NCBI RefSeq assembly: GCF_037038585.1
Contig: NC_092524.1
Coordinates: 49,251,001 to 49,315,000, forward strand
Direction: 5' to 3'
Source of the DNA: Patagioenas fasciata
Lineage: Eukaryota; Chordata; Aves; Columbiformes; Columbidae
DNA length: 64,000 nt
Numbering within the stretch: the first letter of the stretch is position 1; each line of letters begins with the position of its first letter. The notes under the pieces were generated by a model that worked only from the letters and a program-made list of their open reading frames with translations, was not told the DNA's origin and made no database searches. A program made the position numbers and the translations under genes. Below, one piece after another: positions 33,916 through 48,162 of this stretch.

Positions 33916-35944
33916 TTACAAATTAATTTATCTGCTTATTTTGGGGAGTGGCATGCTTCCCTTTTGGGTTGATTCTCAGCAAATTCTGAAAGCAAAACTG
34001 GTGAAAACAATGCAAATAATAATTTATGACCTCCTCTTCTGTGATGTGGACTCACCCAGTGTTGATCAGCTTCTTAAGTGTACAGATCAGCAATATTTCC
34101 TGCTCTTGAAACAGCTGCTTTTGGAACGCCCTGGCCACAACCAAGACTCGCACACAAAATGTGTCCCCTGCCCCTGGGTTCTGTCACCACTCTGATACTG
34201 GGATAATCATTACAGGGAGAAAGAGTTTCCTGAGACCCGTTATTTAGTATCACAGGAGTAGCTAAGACAATCAAGTTCTAATGGACAAACTGTACATTTA
34301 TGCTACAAGACTTCATAGATACTAGTGCACCTGTGGAAGAGAAAATCCAAGCGTGAATCATATTCTTTTTCAGAAAGAGAGGAAAGACTACATCAACATT
34401 TATTCCAAAAGTAACCCAGATCACTTATTTCAAACCTCTTTTTACCTTAAAGCAAACCAGAATATTTGTTGCATGGAAACTAGTAGGACATTGGAAAGAT
34501 GCAGCATGTTGGACTGATTGCAGTACGCTTTTGAATTAATACAGCTGTTTGCTGTTACTAATGGATGATGGATATATTTACACATTAGTGAACTTTGTCT
34601 CCCATCATCACATATACTTTTGTCTATTAAAATAATTCTGTGATATTGCCTTTTGAACAAAGTTTGGTATTTCTGGTTTATGTCTTGCATATTCCTTCTT
34701 GTGTTTAACTTGGTAAAAAGTGTTTTAAAAGCTATTGGAAAGATCCCGACAATAGACTTTAAATAATTTGCCATACTTTTTCTTGTAAATGTTTGTATCC
34801 TATAGATACTCTCTTCCATTTCTGCTCTGATAGTCCCTTCAGCTATTTTAGGTGTTGCATGTAACCTTACCTTACACTTGCTATTTTAAATCTCTCTTAG
34901 TCAGATGTATTATTTCTGGAATTCAGTACATATTTGCTCCAGGATACTTGAGAAATAATGCAGAGCATTAGAATAAAATGTTTTGTTTGAAATTGTAAGA
35001 GGCTCAGCAAGTTTTTTCTGAAGGTTTTATAAATCTGTTTCCTATAAAAGAAGCTAATACTGTTTCTTTTACCCTCAACTTCACTGTTCTCCCTGGCTGG
35101 CCTACAGCCAAGAAGGCTGACCAGGTGACACACTGTTTGACAGGGGGTTTGTGTTTGTCCCCACCACTAGCTGGGAAAGGGACATCCTAAATGGCCATCT
35201 CAGGCAGTGCAGCAGGGATGGAAAGGAGCAGTAGGAATACTGCTGAGCTCCGGGGTTCCAACAGAGATCATCAGAAGAACCACCTAACAGCCACAAGGTC
35301 CCCTTCAAAAGACTAAATCTGGAATCTCATATTTTCCATTCTGCTTTCTAAACCTAACATGTATGTGACAGCCACAGTGACTAAGGATTGGATACTTCAT
35401 AAGAACACACTTGCATAGTAAGAAATTTGTGTGGTGGAGAGACGCTACTGCAGGAATTCTCAGAATAACTAAATGAACCTCCCCAAATGCAACGTTACAG
35501 AAGATCCCTCCCTCCCATTAGGTCTTCCCTCACAGCAAGTATCTCTTGTCCTGTATTTGACAAAATTTATGCTGCCAAATTTTCTGTTCAGTAATTCTCA
35601 TCAGTGAGAAAAAAAAAAAAAAGGTGATTATTTTTGCTATATAGATCCTTGCATTACCTGGACAAAACCACATGAGTGACAATTTCCACTGCTGAAAACT
35701 GTAAAAGTGCTCAAATATCAGTTAACTCTTTACATGCCCTCCCTGTCCCAAAAAAAACCAGCTGACTTCAGTATCTGTGCACATTGCCACCACCTGTAAT
35801 TGTACCTCCATCCTACACAAAGCTTTAGGGTGCAAAGGAAGCTTTTTCTCAGTTGTAGGTGCTGACTGGCATCAGCTAGGATAATTAAGCTTATCGGCAA
35901 GAAGAAAATCCAATGGGCCAACAAGTGACAAGGAAAAAATAGCT
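33916..35944. other. Intergenic sequence, nothing recognised
   Basis: About 2 kb downstream of TSHR between two CR1 elements. Short ORFs on both strands lack homology that I can see. There is a poly(A) run near 35610. Confidence 0.7.
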
Positions 35945-37200
35945 CTTTCTAGGAGGCCTGTGCTGTTCAGTAAGTGCATAAGGGACCTGGAAAACAAGTG
36001 AACAATAAGATGACAAAGTTTCCTGTAATATTAAGATATCCAGAGCAATAAGAAAACCAGATAGCTACAAAGAACTGTAGGAAGATTTCTTAAGAGTCAA
36101 TGACTGGAAAGAGGGATTCAGTGTAGAGAAATAGAAAGTGATACAAGTGTTAAAAAAAAGACAAATCAACATCTTAAATGATGTGCTCTGGCAACCCCAA
36201 TCCAGGAACAAGATCTCAGGGGTATAGCAGGTAAGTCGATGAAAACACCAGCTTACGATTCCCAGATGTCAAAAAAAAGCAAATCAAATTATATTATTGG
36301 GAAAAGAGTAGAACATAAAACCAGCAATTATTACATCACCTTGAATTCCTGGGGTTGTTTAGCCTGGAGTAAAGGCAGCTGAGAAGGACCTTATCACTCT
36401 CCACCGTGATCTGAAAGGAGGTTGTCGTGAGAAGGATGTTGGTCTCTTCTCCCAAGTAACAAGTGATAGGACAAGAGGAAATGGCCTAAAGTTGCACCAG
36501 GGGAGGTTCAGATTGGATATTAGGAAAAATTTCTTCACCGAAAGGGTTAACAAGCATTGGAACAGGCTGCCCAGGGATGCAGTTGAATCACCATCCCTGG
36601 AGGTGTTTAAAAGACATACAGATGTGGTGCTTTGGTACATGATTTAGTGGTGGACTTGGCAGTGCTTTGTTAACAATTGGACTCAAGCATCATAAGGATC
36701 TTTTCCAACATAAACAATTCTAATAATGTAGTTCTTATCTCTGCAACAGAAAAACAATATAACAGAACTAGAAAAGTTTCAGAGTAGGCAAGCAAAAAGC
36801 ATGAAAGGCTTGGAGTTGCAGCTAAGAAATCACTAAGTAGGACCCCTCAGACTAGAAGGGAGATGACAAAGCTCGAACAAGTAATGAGTAGGCAGGAGTA
36901 GCTGAGTTACTGAACTTCTTGTCAAAGGTTGCTGTGGGTAATAAAGTTTACATAAGTTCACAGAGACTGAAAATTCATGGAAGAGGAATCTGTGAAAAGA
37001 TACTAAAAAGACAAAATACCATATGTCACAGCATGCTTCTGAGCTGCGAATACCTGGCAGATGGGAGAGAGTACTTGGGGAGTATATCCTACATGCTTGC
37101 CTATTCTTTATGCTTCACTCGACACACACTGTTAGCAGCTATCACAGTCAGGATTCTGGCACAGACGGACTTTGGTCTGTTCCACAGCAGCCACTTTTCA
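35945..37200 (+). mobile_element. Ancient CR1 (amniote-type), sense, interrupted
   Basis: The left part (35945-36339) has aagtgcataagggacctgga, then ggattcagtgtagag and aaaaccagcaattatta. The right part (36727-37200) has cagaactagaaaagtttcag, then agcatgaaaggcttggag and acggactttggtctg. All follow the old amniote CR1 consensus I remember, ending near its 3' terminus. A younger CR1 separates the two parts. Confidence 0.6.
36340..36726 (+). mobile_element. CR1 LINE 3' end, sense, nested
   Basis: It runs from cctggggttgtttagcctgg through gattggatattaggaaaaat to ggatcttttccaacataaac. It is well preserved next to the older CR1 into which it is inserted. On the - strand it produces a spurious 93-codon frame. 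Confidence 0.88.
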
Positions 37201-38964
37201 TGTCTTCAAGCAGTTCCTCTTTTCAGACTGCAAAAGCAGTTTCAATTGCATCTTCCTGCAGTACACCTGATCACAGGGTCCACATAGATTAAAAACAAAA
37301 CAGCAGAGTGAAAAAGAGCACATGCCCTGTTCACAGCACTGCCTCAATGGCTTTGACCTCTTGGCTCCAGTGGAAGGGCAGAGGCTACCTGCCTTCTCTC
37401 AAACCCTGCACAGAAATGAGAAAAGCCAATGTTACCACTCTTCAGAACTTCAGCTGCCTCTGAGATTTCAGATTGGAGAACAGATAATCCTGTTTTGGGG
37501 TGGCATAGAATCTCTGCATAAACTTCTATGATTCTATTTGCATAATTTGATGGTAATGTATACACTATGAATGATTTCTTCATTCTCAGACACTGTAGGA
37601 AAAAATTGTGAGGTTGAGCGGGAGCCTTATTTATGAGGACTTGGAACTTTGAGCTAATTAATTGAAACTGGCTATCGCTGATCTCTGCTAGTCTCCTTTC
37701 TCTTCACCTGTGAAGAGAGATGTCATTTCCCTGATCGAGTAGGCATCTGTTCTAGATGACACCATCTGCAACAGGTCAGCTACAGACAAAGTAAAGCACA
37801 CCCTGCTATGGGATCCTGGAATCTGAAAACAGCACAAGTAAAAAAAGGTAAATTTCAAATCACTACCATAGCATTTTGGTTTAAGATAAACAAAATTCAT
37901 TTTTGTTTCCTTTCTTGCTGGATAATTTAAATATCAATGCTCACAACACAGTCTTCGGAAAATCTGTACTAAAAAAACTCCTTAAAAAGTAAGTTTGATT
38001 TGAGCAGACCTCCTATGATTATGTGTTAAAATGAAGCAAACCCTCCCTTCCAGGCTGTTTGGGCAGGCTGATGAGTAACAGCAGCATAATCTCTACTGTT
38101 TTTCTAACACATGCCAGGCATCCTCACTCTAAAACCACTCAGCAATCAAATGGTTTCTTGGTTGCAGTTAAAACTGCACAGGGTGAGGCTCAAAATTAGT
38201 TGGATATCATGCCTTTCCATTATGCACTCCACTCCTGCTTGGTAGGAAATCTGAAAAAATATGGCATTATACCACACTTTGATGCAGACTTTGTGGCTAA
38301 GGCACAAGGCGTTGACGGGCCACCATCATGCCCTGGAACAGAAGATAGTTAAGAGGTCTTAGTGACACACACCAAGAGATTCTGACAGCATAGTTAACCT
38401 AGAACTCCTGCTGGTTTAATGATACACCTGCACAAAGCTGAAATACGTTTAATCTCTTTTGTCACTTCCATCTGACCCAACTTATTTTTCTGCAACTATA
38501 AATCGTGACGTGAAAATGAACAAATGGAGGCTCTATGAGGTCAATACGCAGTGTCTCATCAGCGGAACTCGTCAGTTCTAACTTCCTTTCCCCATCCCAC
38601 ACCTGCCCTCCCATGCACACACATTGGTATGAATTGCCACAGTACCTCAAGTTACCAGGCCGTCAGATTAGAGAGGACACCAATGCTGTGGAAATTCCTA
38701 ATTTTTGAAGCTGCCTCTCCTTATTCTCCAGCCTGAAAGCACTGGGTAACTATTCCAGAACATGGAAGAGCCTCATCAACTGTAACACAGGACTTGGACC
38801 TCATTGGGGCCATCCTGAACTTAGTCCTTTCAAGAGCTGAACTTTTGCAGGATTAATATGAATTGACTTGAACCTTAGCCCTACTTTTTGGGTAGGCGAT
38901 TTCTGTGTGCGCCATTTTCTTCATGCGGTTAGAAACTTTTTTTCACAGCTAGCACAATCATTTG
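37201..38964. other. Intergenic sequence, nothing recognised
   Basis: About 1.8 kb without recognisable gene or repeat. Several short ORFs (60-80 codons) appear random. Confidence 0.65.
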
Positions 38965-39644
38965 GATTTAGTTTGAGAACAAGAAGATAACACTCTTGGA
39001 GATGATGCTTTTCTTCAACTAACTTTCCAGTGTTTTTGAGTCAGAACGAAGAGAATGTAAGAACTTGCTGTTATCTTTATTGTTGTCTGGGAGCAAAGGT
39101 CTTTCTATCTGCAGGTCTGAGGCAGCTGGGAAGAGGGGCACAGATGGGGTAGACCTTGACTGACATCCAAGGCTGATCAACAAGACTATTCCATGCCATT
39201 AGCATCACATTCCGTATCTAACCAGAGTCAGGTTTTCCAGCTTGGGAGACTCGTTCCAGTTCCGTTCTATTTGGATGGAGTTCCATTCCGGAGCTCCTTC
39301 AGTTCGGCCTTCTGCCATCCTGCTGGTTTGTAGTGGCCTCCGAGCCTTTCTTTCTCTCCCGGGTCGGTTGTTTGGGACGAGGGTGCTCTCTCTTCCTGGG
39401 ACTGGCTGCTCAGCATGGATGGAGTTTGTGAGGAATTGCGTTGCGTATCTTTTATTTAAAATTCTATTTCCACTTTGTATATATATTAGTAGTATATTAG
39501 TATTATTTTGTTATTTTATTAAACTGGTTTTATCTCAATTCACAAGTTTATCCCCTCCCTTTTGATTCTCTCCCTTATTCAGGGGTGGAGAGTGAATGAG
39601 CAGGTGTCACAGTTATGATCACTAGCAGGGGGTAAATCACAACA
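38965..39644 (+). mobile_element. LTR of ERVL type
   Basis: Features fit a bird ERVL LTR in + orientation: a U3-like stretch with ttgactgacatccaaggctg and ttccatgccattagcatcac, and a poly(A) signal ATTAAA (39518-39523) before ctggttttatctcaattcac. The end is ggtaaatcacaaca at 39644. The 5' edge and target duplication are not resolved, and no internal coding region follows. Confidence 0.6.
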
Positions 39645-42600
39645 CTGTGCTGTCCTGACAACATGCAATGTCAACCCATCTGAGGCCAAATCCTTACCCA
39701 TCTGTGCAGTTCAGTTGCAGCTCATGGAGGAGGCGGAGGAGCACACTCATTTTGGTTTTCAGTTATTCACTATGCAGCTGTCATGAGGCATGTCCTCCGG
39801 GTTCTCTATTTTTATTGTCCCTTTTAAGGAATGAAATCTGTTGTGAAAATCAACTTCATTCACAACACATATCTAAGGGCTTGCTGAACAGTCATTACAA
39901 AGCAACTAGGATGGCTGGATTGTTACTTACATATACATGGTGATACTTTTTGTAGGACCTATTTTGCTGCCAAGAAGAACCTCCGGGTTGCAAACGCTGA
40001 GACTCATAACTGTCCAGACTGCGAAACGCTTGCTGGCTGTCCTACAGCTGAACAGCTTCAGCTGAAATGACAGCGACTTTGCTTTGAAAAGTGAAGAAAA
40101 ATGACAGCTCTCCCTGCCTTTTGTGAAGGCAAAGCTGCAACAAAGTAAATCAAAGCAGCAATACGAGTTTTAACAAAAAACTTCACACCGCAAATTCTGA
40201 GGCACTGTCTGAATGTCTGTCATCCCCGTGGCTTGTGGCTGACAGTCGTGCACAACAGCACTGAAATATGAAGCAGCCTGAAGGTTGTGTTTGTGTTGGA
40301 TGCACAATACTGGTTTCAGTTTTACTGCAGCGAAAGAATTCCCTAAATTATATGTGGGTTACTACTGCTGCCTAGAGGGAGCTGTGGAAACAGCAGATCA
40401 GATCTGCTAGCCAGCTACAGAATTCCAACAAAATCCAGCACTGGTATCTCAGTATAAAGCAGAAAGAAGTATATTTTGTTAAAAGGCAAATAGAAGGCGT
40501 GGCTGACACTCTGGAAGATGCACCTTCCCACGAAAAGTCCAGGGGGAAAAAAAAAAGTCTTTTTTATTTCTTACATACACTTATCTCTGGACAACTAAGT
40601 ATATTTGCACTCTCTTTGAATTGTGGTTATTTATTTTTACAAGGCTGGCTAACTTCTTTTGTCTTGATTCTCTGTTCTCTCTCAGTTTCCTCTTTCCAGA
40701 TTGTCTTTACATCTCCTTTCTCTACTATGGAAGAAATTCCGTGCCCTATTTGATGAGTACTTTACATTTTCCACCGATTATCTAAAGTTATTTAAGCTAC
40801 ATGGCAACATATATACAGCAACCTCAGAGAGAAATTACAAAGATGTTTAATGATTTAGGACAGAAGATGAAAGCCAAAAAATATTTTGAATAAACATCAA
40901 CAGCAACTTGATCTGCTAAAATTAGGAAGAGCTCCACTTTCCCTCTGCCCTCTCTTAAAACCAACGTAAGTGATATGTGCAGAAGTGTCTGTGATGTGGA
41001 TATATTTCTTCTTTAGCTAACCAATTTATAACATCAGTGGCATCATCACACCAAGCCATTTGTCAGCTCCCTACACCTACATGGAATTTTATTACAAGCT
41101 GCTTTAATGTTTTAAGATTAAACCTTATTAAAATCAGACTGACAAATTCAGTCCACAAAAAAACAGTATGTCAGGAATACTATTCCCATCGTTCATGCTT
41201 TGTCTTTGTTAAAAGCTCGAACAAGGTAAGCTCAGAAGAGCCTCCATCCTGCAAGAATCTGAGTTTTCTGGAAAAAGGCAACGAAAGACAGAACAAAACC
41301 TACAAGCATAATTTCCACAGGGTGAATGCTGGAACACATCCTTTTTAAGAACGCAGCACTCCCCAGAACACCGTGTTTCCCACAATATATTACCTGTTGA
41401 ATCCAGACAGCCCATCTGGAGCCAGCCGTTGTTCCTCTGATGGGGAAGGTCTGTACAAAATCCTCAGATGCCGGTACAACAGGACACAAGAGGAGCCCTG
41501 TCTGCGGGAACCCTGCAGCACAATTCCTAGGAGAAAGGGGAATGAGTCTTTGGAAAAATCAGGCAGCCAGGTCATTTGGGGAAAAGACTGCCTGCCTTCT
41601 TTTGCTACTCCAAATCATCTTCTCTGTCACCAGCTTGGAAGGGTTTTTCTTTACCTTGGCATTAAATCCTGCCAGCTCCAGCACTTGTAAAGCAGCATTC
41701 CAGCTCTCTTGGGATTCACCGGGACCTTCTGTTCCAGACACCCAGAGGGCTCACCCGCCCTGCAGTTCTGCCTCATTTGGTACCACTAGCAAAGGAAAAG
41801 CGTTTCTACCTTGAAAGAGCCACACGTCCACACGCATCTCTTGTTTACAAGATGTTTTGTTTTGTTTTTCAATTTAATTATAGTCTTTGTTTTGGATTTG
41901 TTATTGAAATAGACTTAGCCAAATTAAACACTTGCTGTTTTCAAATCCAATAACATTTTGTTTACAAAACTGAACTCAAAATGAGAACAAAAACTAGAAA
42001 GTGTAAACTAAATACACCCAGGTATGTATTTTCCTAAAATAGTTATCACTAAAAGGCACTTTAAAACACCAGCTCACCGATATCCACCTTCAGAGAGGGG
42101 TTTTGACCTATGGAAGTGAATGGGCAACTCAATATCATTTGTAATTCAAAGCGCTATTTTCAATTATTTATTCTCTCTGTATTACCTCATTATTTCAGAT
42201 AGCCCTCTTTTAGGTCATGCAAAGACACATGCATTTATACTCTGTAAATAGATGTAATTGCACAGGCATCTCACACAAAAATAATTGCAATAATCTTCAT
42301 GCAAAAGAAAAAAATTGCCATAAAAACGATTTTCTGAATGTTATGGATGCGCACTGAAGGTCAGAAGTAGTTCAACTGCACTTCATTTGACTATACTAAA
42401 GATGTCATTACATCTGAAAGGATGAGAGCAGTTTTGGATGAGAGTCTGCTCTGAAAACAAGCAGCAGGACTGCAGTCTTCAACAGAGTATTTTGCAAACA
42501 AAAGCAAACCACCACAAACTCCAAAGCTGATACAGTTTAAGACAAGTTATAAGGAATGATGTGTAGCTGAAACTAAATGGGGGTATACTGAAAGCTATGC

Positions 42601-43849
42601 TAGTATCCCAAGATTCTTATCCTTTCATATCTCTGCAATTAAAATAATAAAGCCAGAAAGAAGTCAAGCTGATGGGGGGGGGGGGACAAAAAACAACAAA
42701 AAAACCCCACTACAAACAGGTACTTTTATTTTGCACAAAAAACATCCTTGAAATACTTTGCTCATGCACAGGTGGGGGAACACAGTTAATGTTCACTATT
42801 ATAATGTTCTCTCCTTACCGGGATAAAATCCAGCTTTTTTGTGTTTTGAGTTTGCTACTAATCTGTTAGAATCCTGCTTTCACTCCTCCTTTTGGGGCCT
42901 ATTTGAAAATATTTTGGCCAGGAAAACCAGGCCACTCTCCAAGCTGTTTTTTTCTTACACATTATGCAAGCTCAGACAGAAGTGATTGTTTTTGGTAAAA
43001 CATAATTGATTTCTGATAGTTATGCAGAATTGGCTCCAAATCCTTTTCAAGGTGACAGTTAATACAAATTTTATGGGAAAAAACAGTACTGTTTTCTTTA
43101 GACTTGCCCAGGTGTTGAGGGCTGGAGGGCAAGAAAAGTATTAGGGAAAAACAAAAACACTCCTTAAGATTCTTGGTTTGCTATACCTTTACACCACTAC
43201 AGCTACAATATTTCTTCAAAATCACCACATTTCAAAATACAACACTCCCACCCCCCCAATATAGGCAGTATAGCCTATAGCTTACACTCTAATTATATTT
43301 AAAATTTCAAGTGGAAAATCTAGCTTTAAAAATAAAGCACAAGTCACATCTCAAGATACTGCTTTTAGCCAGGAACTAAAAAGATGTCACCTGCTTCCAC
43401 TAGAAAGCAATTCTGTCAAATCAGTGTCACAGATGAAGATGAAACATTTACGATCAGCCAGCCACCATCCAACAACTCTACATCTCACTTCAATATTGTC
43501 TTGCATTTTCATTTACAAGACTAACATCCAGATGGCATTCCAAGTTACTCAACCAATCTTGCCTCAAGACCTAAGTCTCAAGTTACCATAGGGAGAAAAT
43601 TCTTAAATAAATATAGAAATCTGGCCTCAAGATTAAAATGTGAATTCTTTTAAACTATATGAACATGTTAAATGGACAGCAAAACTTTGCAAAGCAAACT
43701 CAACAAGTATGTGACAGTGAAGTTACCTGCATGTGATGAAAATAAATTCAGAAATCTTCGGTGTTATTACATAAGTCATTAAGCCTCATATGTTAAACAA
43801 ATGCACATGCAAGACAGTAAACAAAGTGGCAAACATTTTTAAATAACAT
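39645..43849. other. Intergenic sequence between TSHR and GTF2A1
   Basis: Mostly AT-rich. A slightly GC-richer patch (41200-41820) carries overlapping ORFs on both strands (up to 124 codons on +), none recognised. A poly(G) run lies at 42674-42684. Part of it could be a longer GTF2A1 3' UTR. Confidence 0.55.
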
Positions 43850-46800
43850 CTTTAATTAAAGTTTTTGCAAAGGCAAAATATTAAACTTAAAATAGGTCTT
43901 AGTACATCAAAATACTAAGTTCTCTAATCGTATTCCAAGCATGGCCTTTGAAACATAATATCCTGTATATCACAGAGGAGCAACCTTGATCTGCAATTGT
44001 ACAGAATGAATTTTACAAACATAATAAATATATTTACCCCCTTACACATAACAGTATATGTACAACAGCAGTTGACAATAGTAGCTCAGAACAGCAAAAA
44101 AGGATATTCCCCCACTCCGTAATCTATTGGTACCCCACGCACTCTGGAACGTGTCTCACTGGATGACTGTACATATAGCTAACCCAAGGTAGTTCTTCCT
44201 GTTAAAAAAAGCTCCTTTTGTTCCACAATGTCTAATCCACTAAGTAATAATTAAAAGACACACTGCATGAACTGCCTGAAAAAAGCAGACAACACAGAAA
44301 CCAGTGGACTGGTTTTTACACATTTCCCAACCAATCACAGCAATGGGAAAACTAGACTGTAAATGCCAGACACCGACACATCGCGATATGCACGTTTCTT
44401 CATCTTGTATAGTCACTAATCTCAAAGTCTGCAAAGAACTCCAGTTGCAGCTGGGGGTGTGGGTGGGGTGGGACAGGCCACCCCACACCGCTGTGTAAGG
44501 CAGCCCAGTATCAACCCAGTGTGCGTTACCCTAAACCCACTGCTCACTTTCTTCTTATTTCATTCTATTAGGAAGCTTTTGCTTTGGGGGAAGTTTGGGG
44601 GGAGGTTTATTGTTTTTAAAGGAGCTTTTACAACTTAAAGAGATTGAATCAAAATGAACTTTAGTTAACCAGGTCTCTAACTCCTTCACTGGAATTAAAA
44701 AAAATTTTACTCTGGTAGTGCTATGTGGTGACATAATTGCTGCTCTAACTGTCAAGCAGTGGAATTGTTTTCACAGACTCAATGACGTTTATTTTAACAC
44801 TCCTAATTGTGCAGCAGAAATAGAGAAAACATTTATATAAAAAGAAACCTGTTACAAGACACAACATGTTCTTTGCTCTTTTCTAGAAACTGTGCTTCAG
44901 AATCACGTATCAATGCTTGGAAACAAACCTGGACCACAATTATCACTTTAAATTATGTTTAGGCAACTGAATGATGTTTCAAATGCAACTTGTGAGTACA
45001 ATGCAGGAACAAGGAGTATGAAGCCTCAAAGAAATCTTGTCACTAACCAGCAAATGAGGGGGAATAAAAACATATTTTATTTAAATAGTCCAATATAAAG
45101 TTCCTTATGTGACTAAATTCTCTATTAATTCCTTAAAAGAAAACGTATTTCAATTTGTTTTCAACTTAGATGTTTTAAAATGATTGCACACACTAAAACC
45201 AAACAGAATTAGAGCAAAAAAAATGCTTTTCTGATTGAAGCACTGCAGGAAATTTACTCTCTCAGGAATCAAGAAAAAGTCTTGTCATACTGGCAAAACA
45301 GGTATTCAGCAAACTGAAAAGGCACGAGACTCCCAGTTTTGCCCAGTTGCTCTACAAGTTTCCATCAGCCATCATGGTTATAATTATGAAGTTATATTTC
45401 CCCATTTTTTCCATCATAAAAAGGTGCTCCATTATCTGTGCAAATTTTAATATAAGCCCTCTTGAAATTATTGTTTCCGTAATACTGAACTATTTAAATG
45501 GGAGGAAAAAAACAACAACGACAAACAAACCACAACTAAAAAAGGGGGGGGGGAGTGTGGAAAAATCATTTATGATCTATGAACATGGGAATCCTTTGCC
45601 CTCTGAAAGGAATGGTTTCTTTGGAAACTAATGAAATGGTCTGTTCAGTTACATTGTTAAAACCATGATTAAAAATTCAAGTACAATAATAAAATTAAGC
45701 AAACTACATTCTTACAGCAAGCTGCTACAATAAAATGAAATTAAACATGCTTTTTGATTTAAAAAAAGGAACACTTGATGTAGCAATAAGAGCACAGTTT
45801 GGTATGTTCACGTTTGACTGGCTTTCTGAAAACTTCACAGGTTATTTGTAGACAAAACTTCTTATCTGAAAAGCATATCATACAATAAGCTTGCAAGAGA
45901 CCGTGCAAGTTCAGAAAGCTTTGAACATCCTTCAGAACAGTCTAAGCTTAAGTTACTTTTAAAGTTCTGCTATCCCTTAAAAATAAATAAAAGGCTATGC
46001 AGCTTCTAGTATATGTATGAGGGTGAAAAAAAAAAAAAATCGCTACGATGTATGAAAACAAAGTGTCGTACAAATAATCTGGATTCCAGTAGTATAAACA
46101 GGAATCTACAGCTAAAGGGATTTCTCTTCCTTTTATTGGTTTGGTTGTGCAGCATTATGGGAATTTTTCTGAAGTCCATTACTTAAGACCTACTGGTAAC
46201 AGATCTGGAAAAGGTAAGGGAAGGAATTAGTTTGTACATTATTGATTTCACTGCAGTTGTACATAGAAGTGTCAACAGTGGTAAAAAATTAAAATATCTG
46301 CTTTGTTCAGAAGAAAGCAAACACCAATCACTTTGAGATACCTTGAAGCCAAAAATGCACTCTAAATGACGATTCCCTGGAGGCAAGGAAATTGAAGAGA
46401 ATGAGTAGTCGTTCCACAATGCTAAAATACATTTGTGTCCTTGTTAAATCATGTTTAAAAATTTTCATTCTCAAGGAAAAAAGGTCAAAAAACCTTGTTC
46501 AAATGCCTCCTTCTGAAGGTCTTCCCCAATTTAGTTATCTGCGCTGTCCTTTTTCCACCATCTTTCAAAGCACTTGATGAAACAAAAAATGTTTTTGAAA
46601 CGGCGAGCCATATGAACATTCCTTCCTCAACAGTTCTTAAGTATAATGCCCATTCCCTCTCCACATTCAAAAGCAACTGCAGTTCTGAAAGCAGGGTTTG
46701 CAAGAATAACATATGCATGAAGAAAAGGTCTTTGCTTCTCAGGAGAGGAAAGGAAGGAGCAGGAACCAACCTTGCTGCTTTTCACAAAAGAAAAAAAAAA

Positions 46801-48054
46801 AAAAAAGCCACAAAACCACCCCTCTGGAAAAGGCAAGTGAAGAAGTGACTACACAAGGTTTAGTGCATCCAACTGCTCGACCTCCTGTTACCAAGACAGT
46901 CTAAAGATACTCTGACAAAATCTGTGTTCTCAAAGCTGTGCAGTTCTCTTCAGGAAACTACATGCCACCTGGAAACTTTAGAGAGATTAACTGCTGCAGG
47001 TCATTTATGGCTATACTTTTTAGTAAAGCAGATCTTTGATTAACAGAGTTGTAGCCAGGATGTTAAAATTTTTATGTGATTTTCTATTTTTAAATTTAGT
47101 ATTCTTGTGGCCTGTTGAATTATTTGTGAAAGTCTGGACTACATATGTAGTAAGCAGGTGAAGGAATGCATCTGTTATGCCATTACCCACACATTTGATT
47201 CAAAAGGTCTCTGAAGCCTTTAAAAAAAAAAAAAAATCAGTAGAAATTGATTCAGTGATGCTAAACCACCACCGAACGGCAAGAATATAATTAACAGGTT
47301 AAGCAATCTGATTTTCGTGGGGGGGAGCTACAGGTGCTTAGTATTGAAAAAATACAACCCTAAATAAAAGGTATCACTTACATGAAATTAAAATAATTTT
47401 GAAATATAAATGATCATTTTACCATTTTGTAACTGCTAGGAACAACAACCTGTTCATGGGGAACTGAACTGAAAACAACAAATAGATATAATAATTAATG
47501 AGCATATCAGAATTAAAAATATTTTCCTTATACAAGTTATTTAAAATTTAACACCTTAATTCTTACCCTTCTGTACAAAGCTTGCACGCAGTTTAAGTAA
47601 CATTCTGACCATCCTCACTACCAAAAGGAAGTGTTCAAAGCAAAGATTTGTACACACAATAAGCATTTTCAGATTAATAATCTATCAAAGGGAACAGTTC
47701 CTTCAATCAGTGGAAGAAGTATTTTAAAATCTTAAGGGAAGAAGGGGGGAGAACAAAGCCTTACATGCTAAATACCAGCTGTAGGTACCTGTATGTAGAA
47801 CTGATAATTAAGGTATTCCTAACACACAAAACCAGCTCCCAGACAATGCTATAGCTGCTACAGTCCATGGCTTGCTCGTTTGAAGTAGTGTCTTTGTTGC
47901 CACATTTTACCTTTGTTCCAATACTTTTGTTTATCGTTTATTTCTGATGTGCAGATACACTTTTTGATTGGAGTATATGTCCAAGTCTCAACCTTTCCTG
48001 CTTTTGATTTTTTTTCCTTTTATGGGGAGTTTTTTTGTTTTGTCTTTTAAAACT
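43850..48054 (-). other. GTF2A1: Likely GTF2A1 3' UTR
   Basis: About 4.2 kb downstream of the GTF2A1 stop on the - strand is repeat-poor and AT-rich, as expected for the long 3' UTR I recall for vertebrate GTF2A1. A possible end is the ATTAAA on the - strand at about 43853-43858, followed by a T/G-rich stretch. Other AATAAA signals on the - strand (for example 44606-44611) could be used. Confidence 0.35.
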
Positions 48055-48162
48055 TCACCATTCTGCGTCCCCAATGGCTTTGGAAAATACATAATCTCTT
48101 CCGTTAAGATTCATGATGCCATCTTTGAGATGAAATTTCCATTTGTTTTTACTTCTATGAAT
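48055..48162 (-). CDS. GTF2A1: GTF2A1 last coding exon and stop
   Basis: The acceptor reads GTTTTCAG on the - strand and the exon starts ATTCATAGAAG. It encodes [20 protein letters not shown], then [15 protein letters not shown] and TGA (48055-48057), 35 residues in all. This is the TFIIA beta-barrel strand region that contacts DNA and TBP, and it is nearly identical to human. Confidence 0.97.
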   Translation of the reverse strand: MHRSKNKWKFHLKDGIMNLNGRDYVFSKAIGDAEW

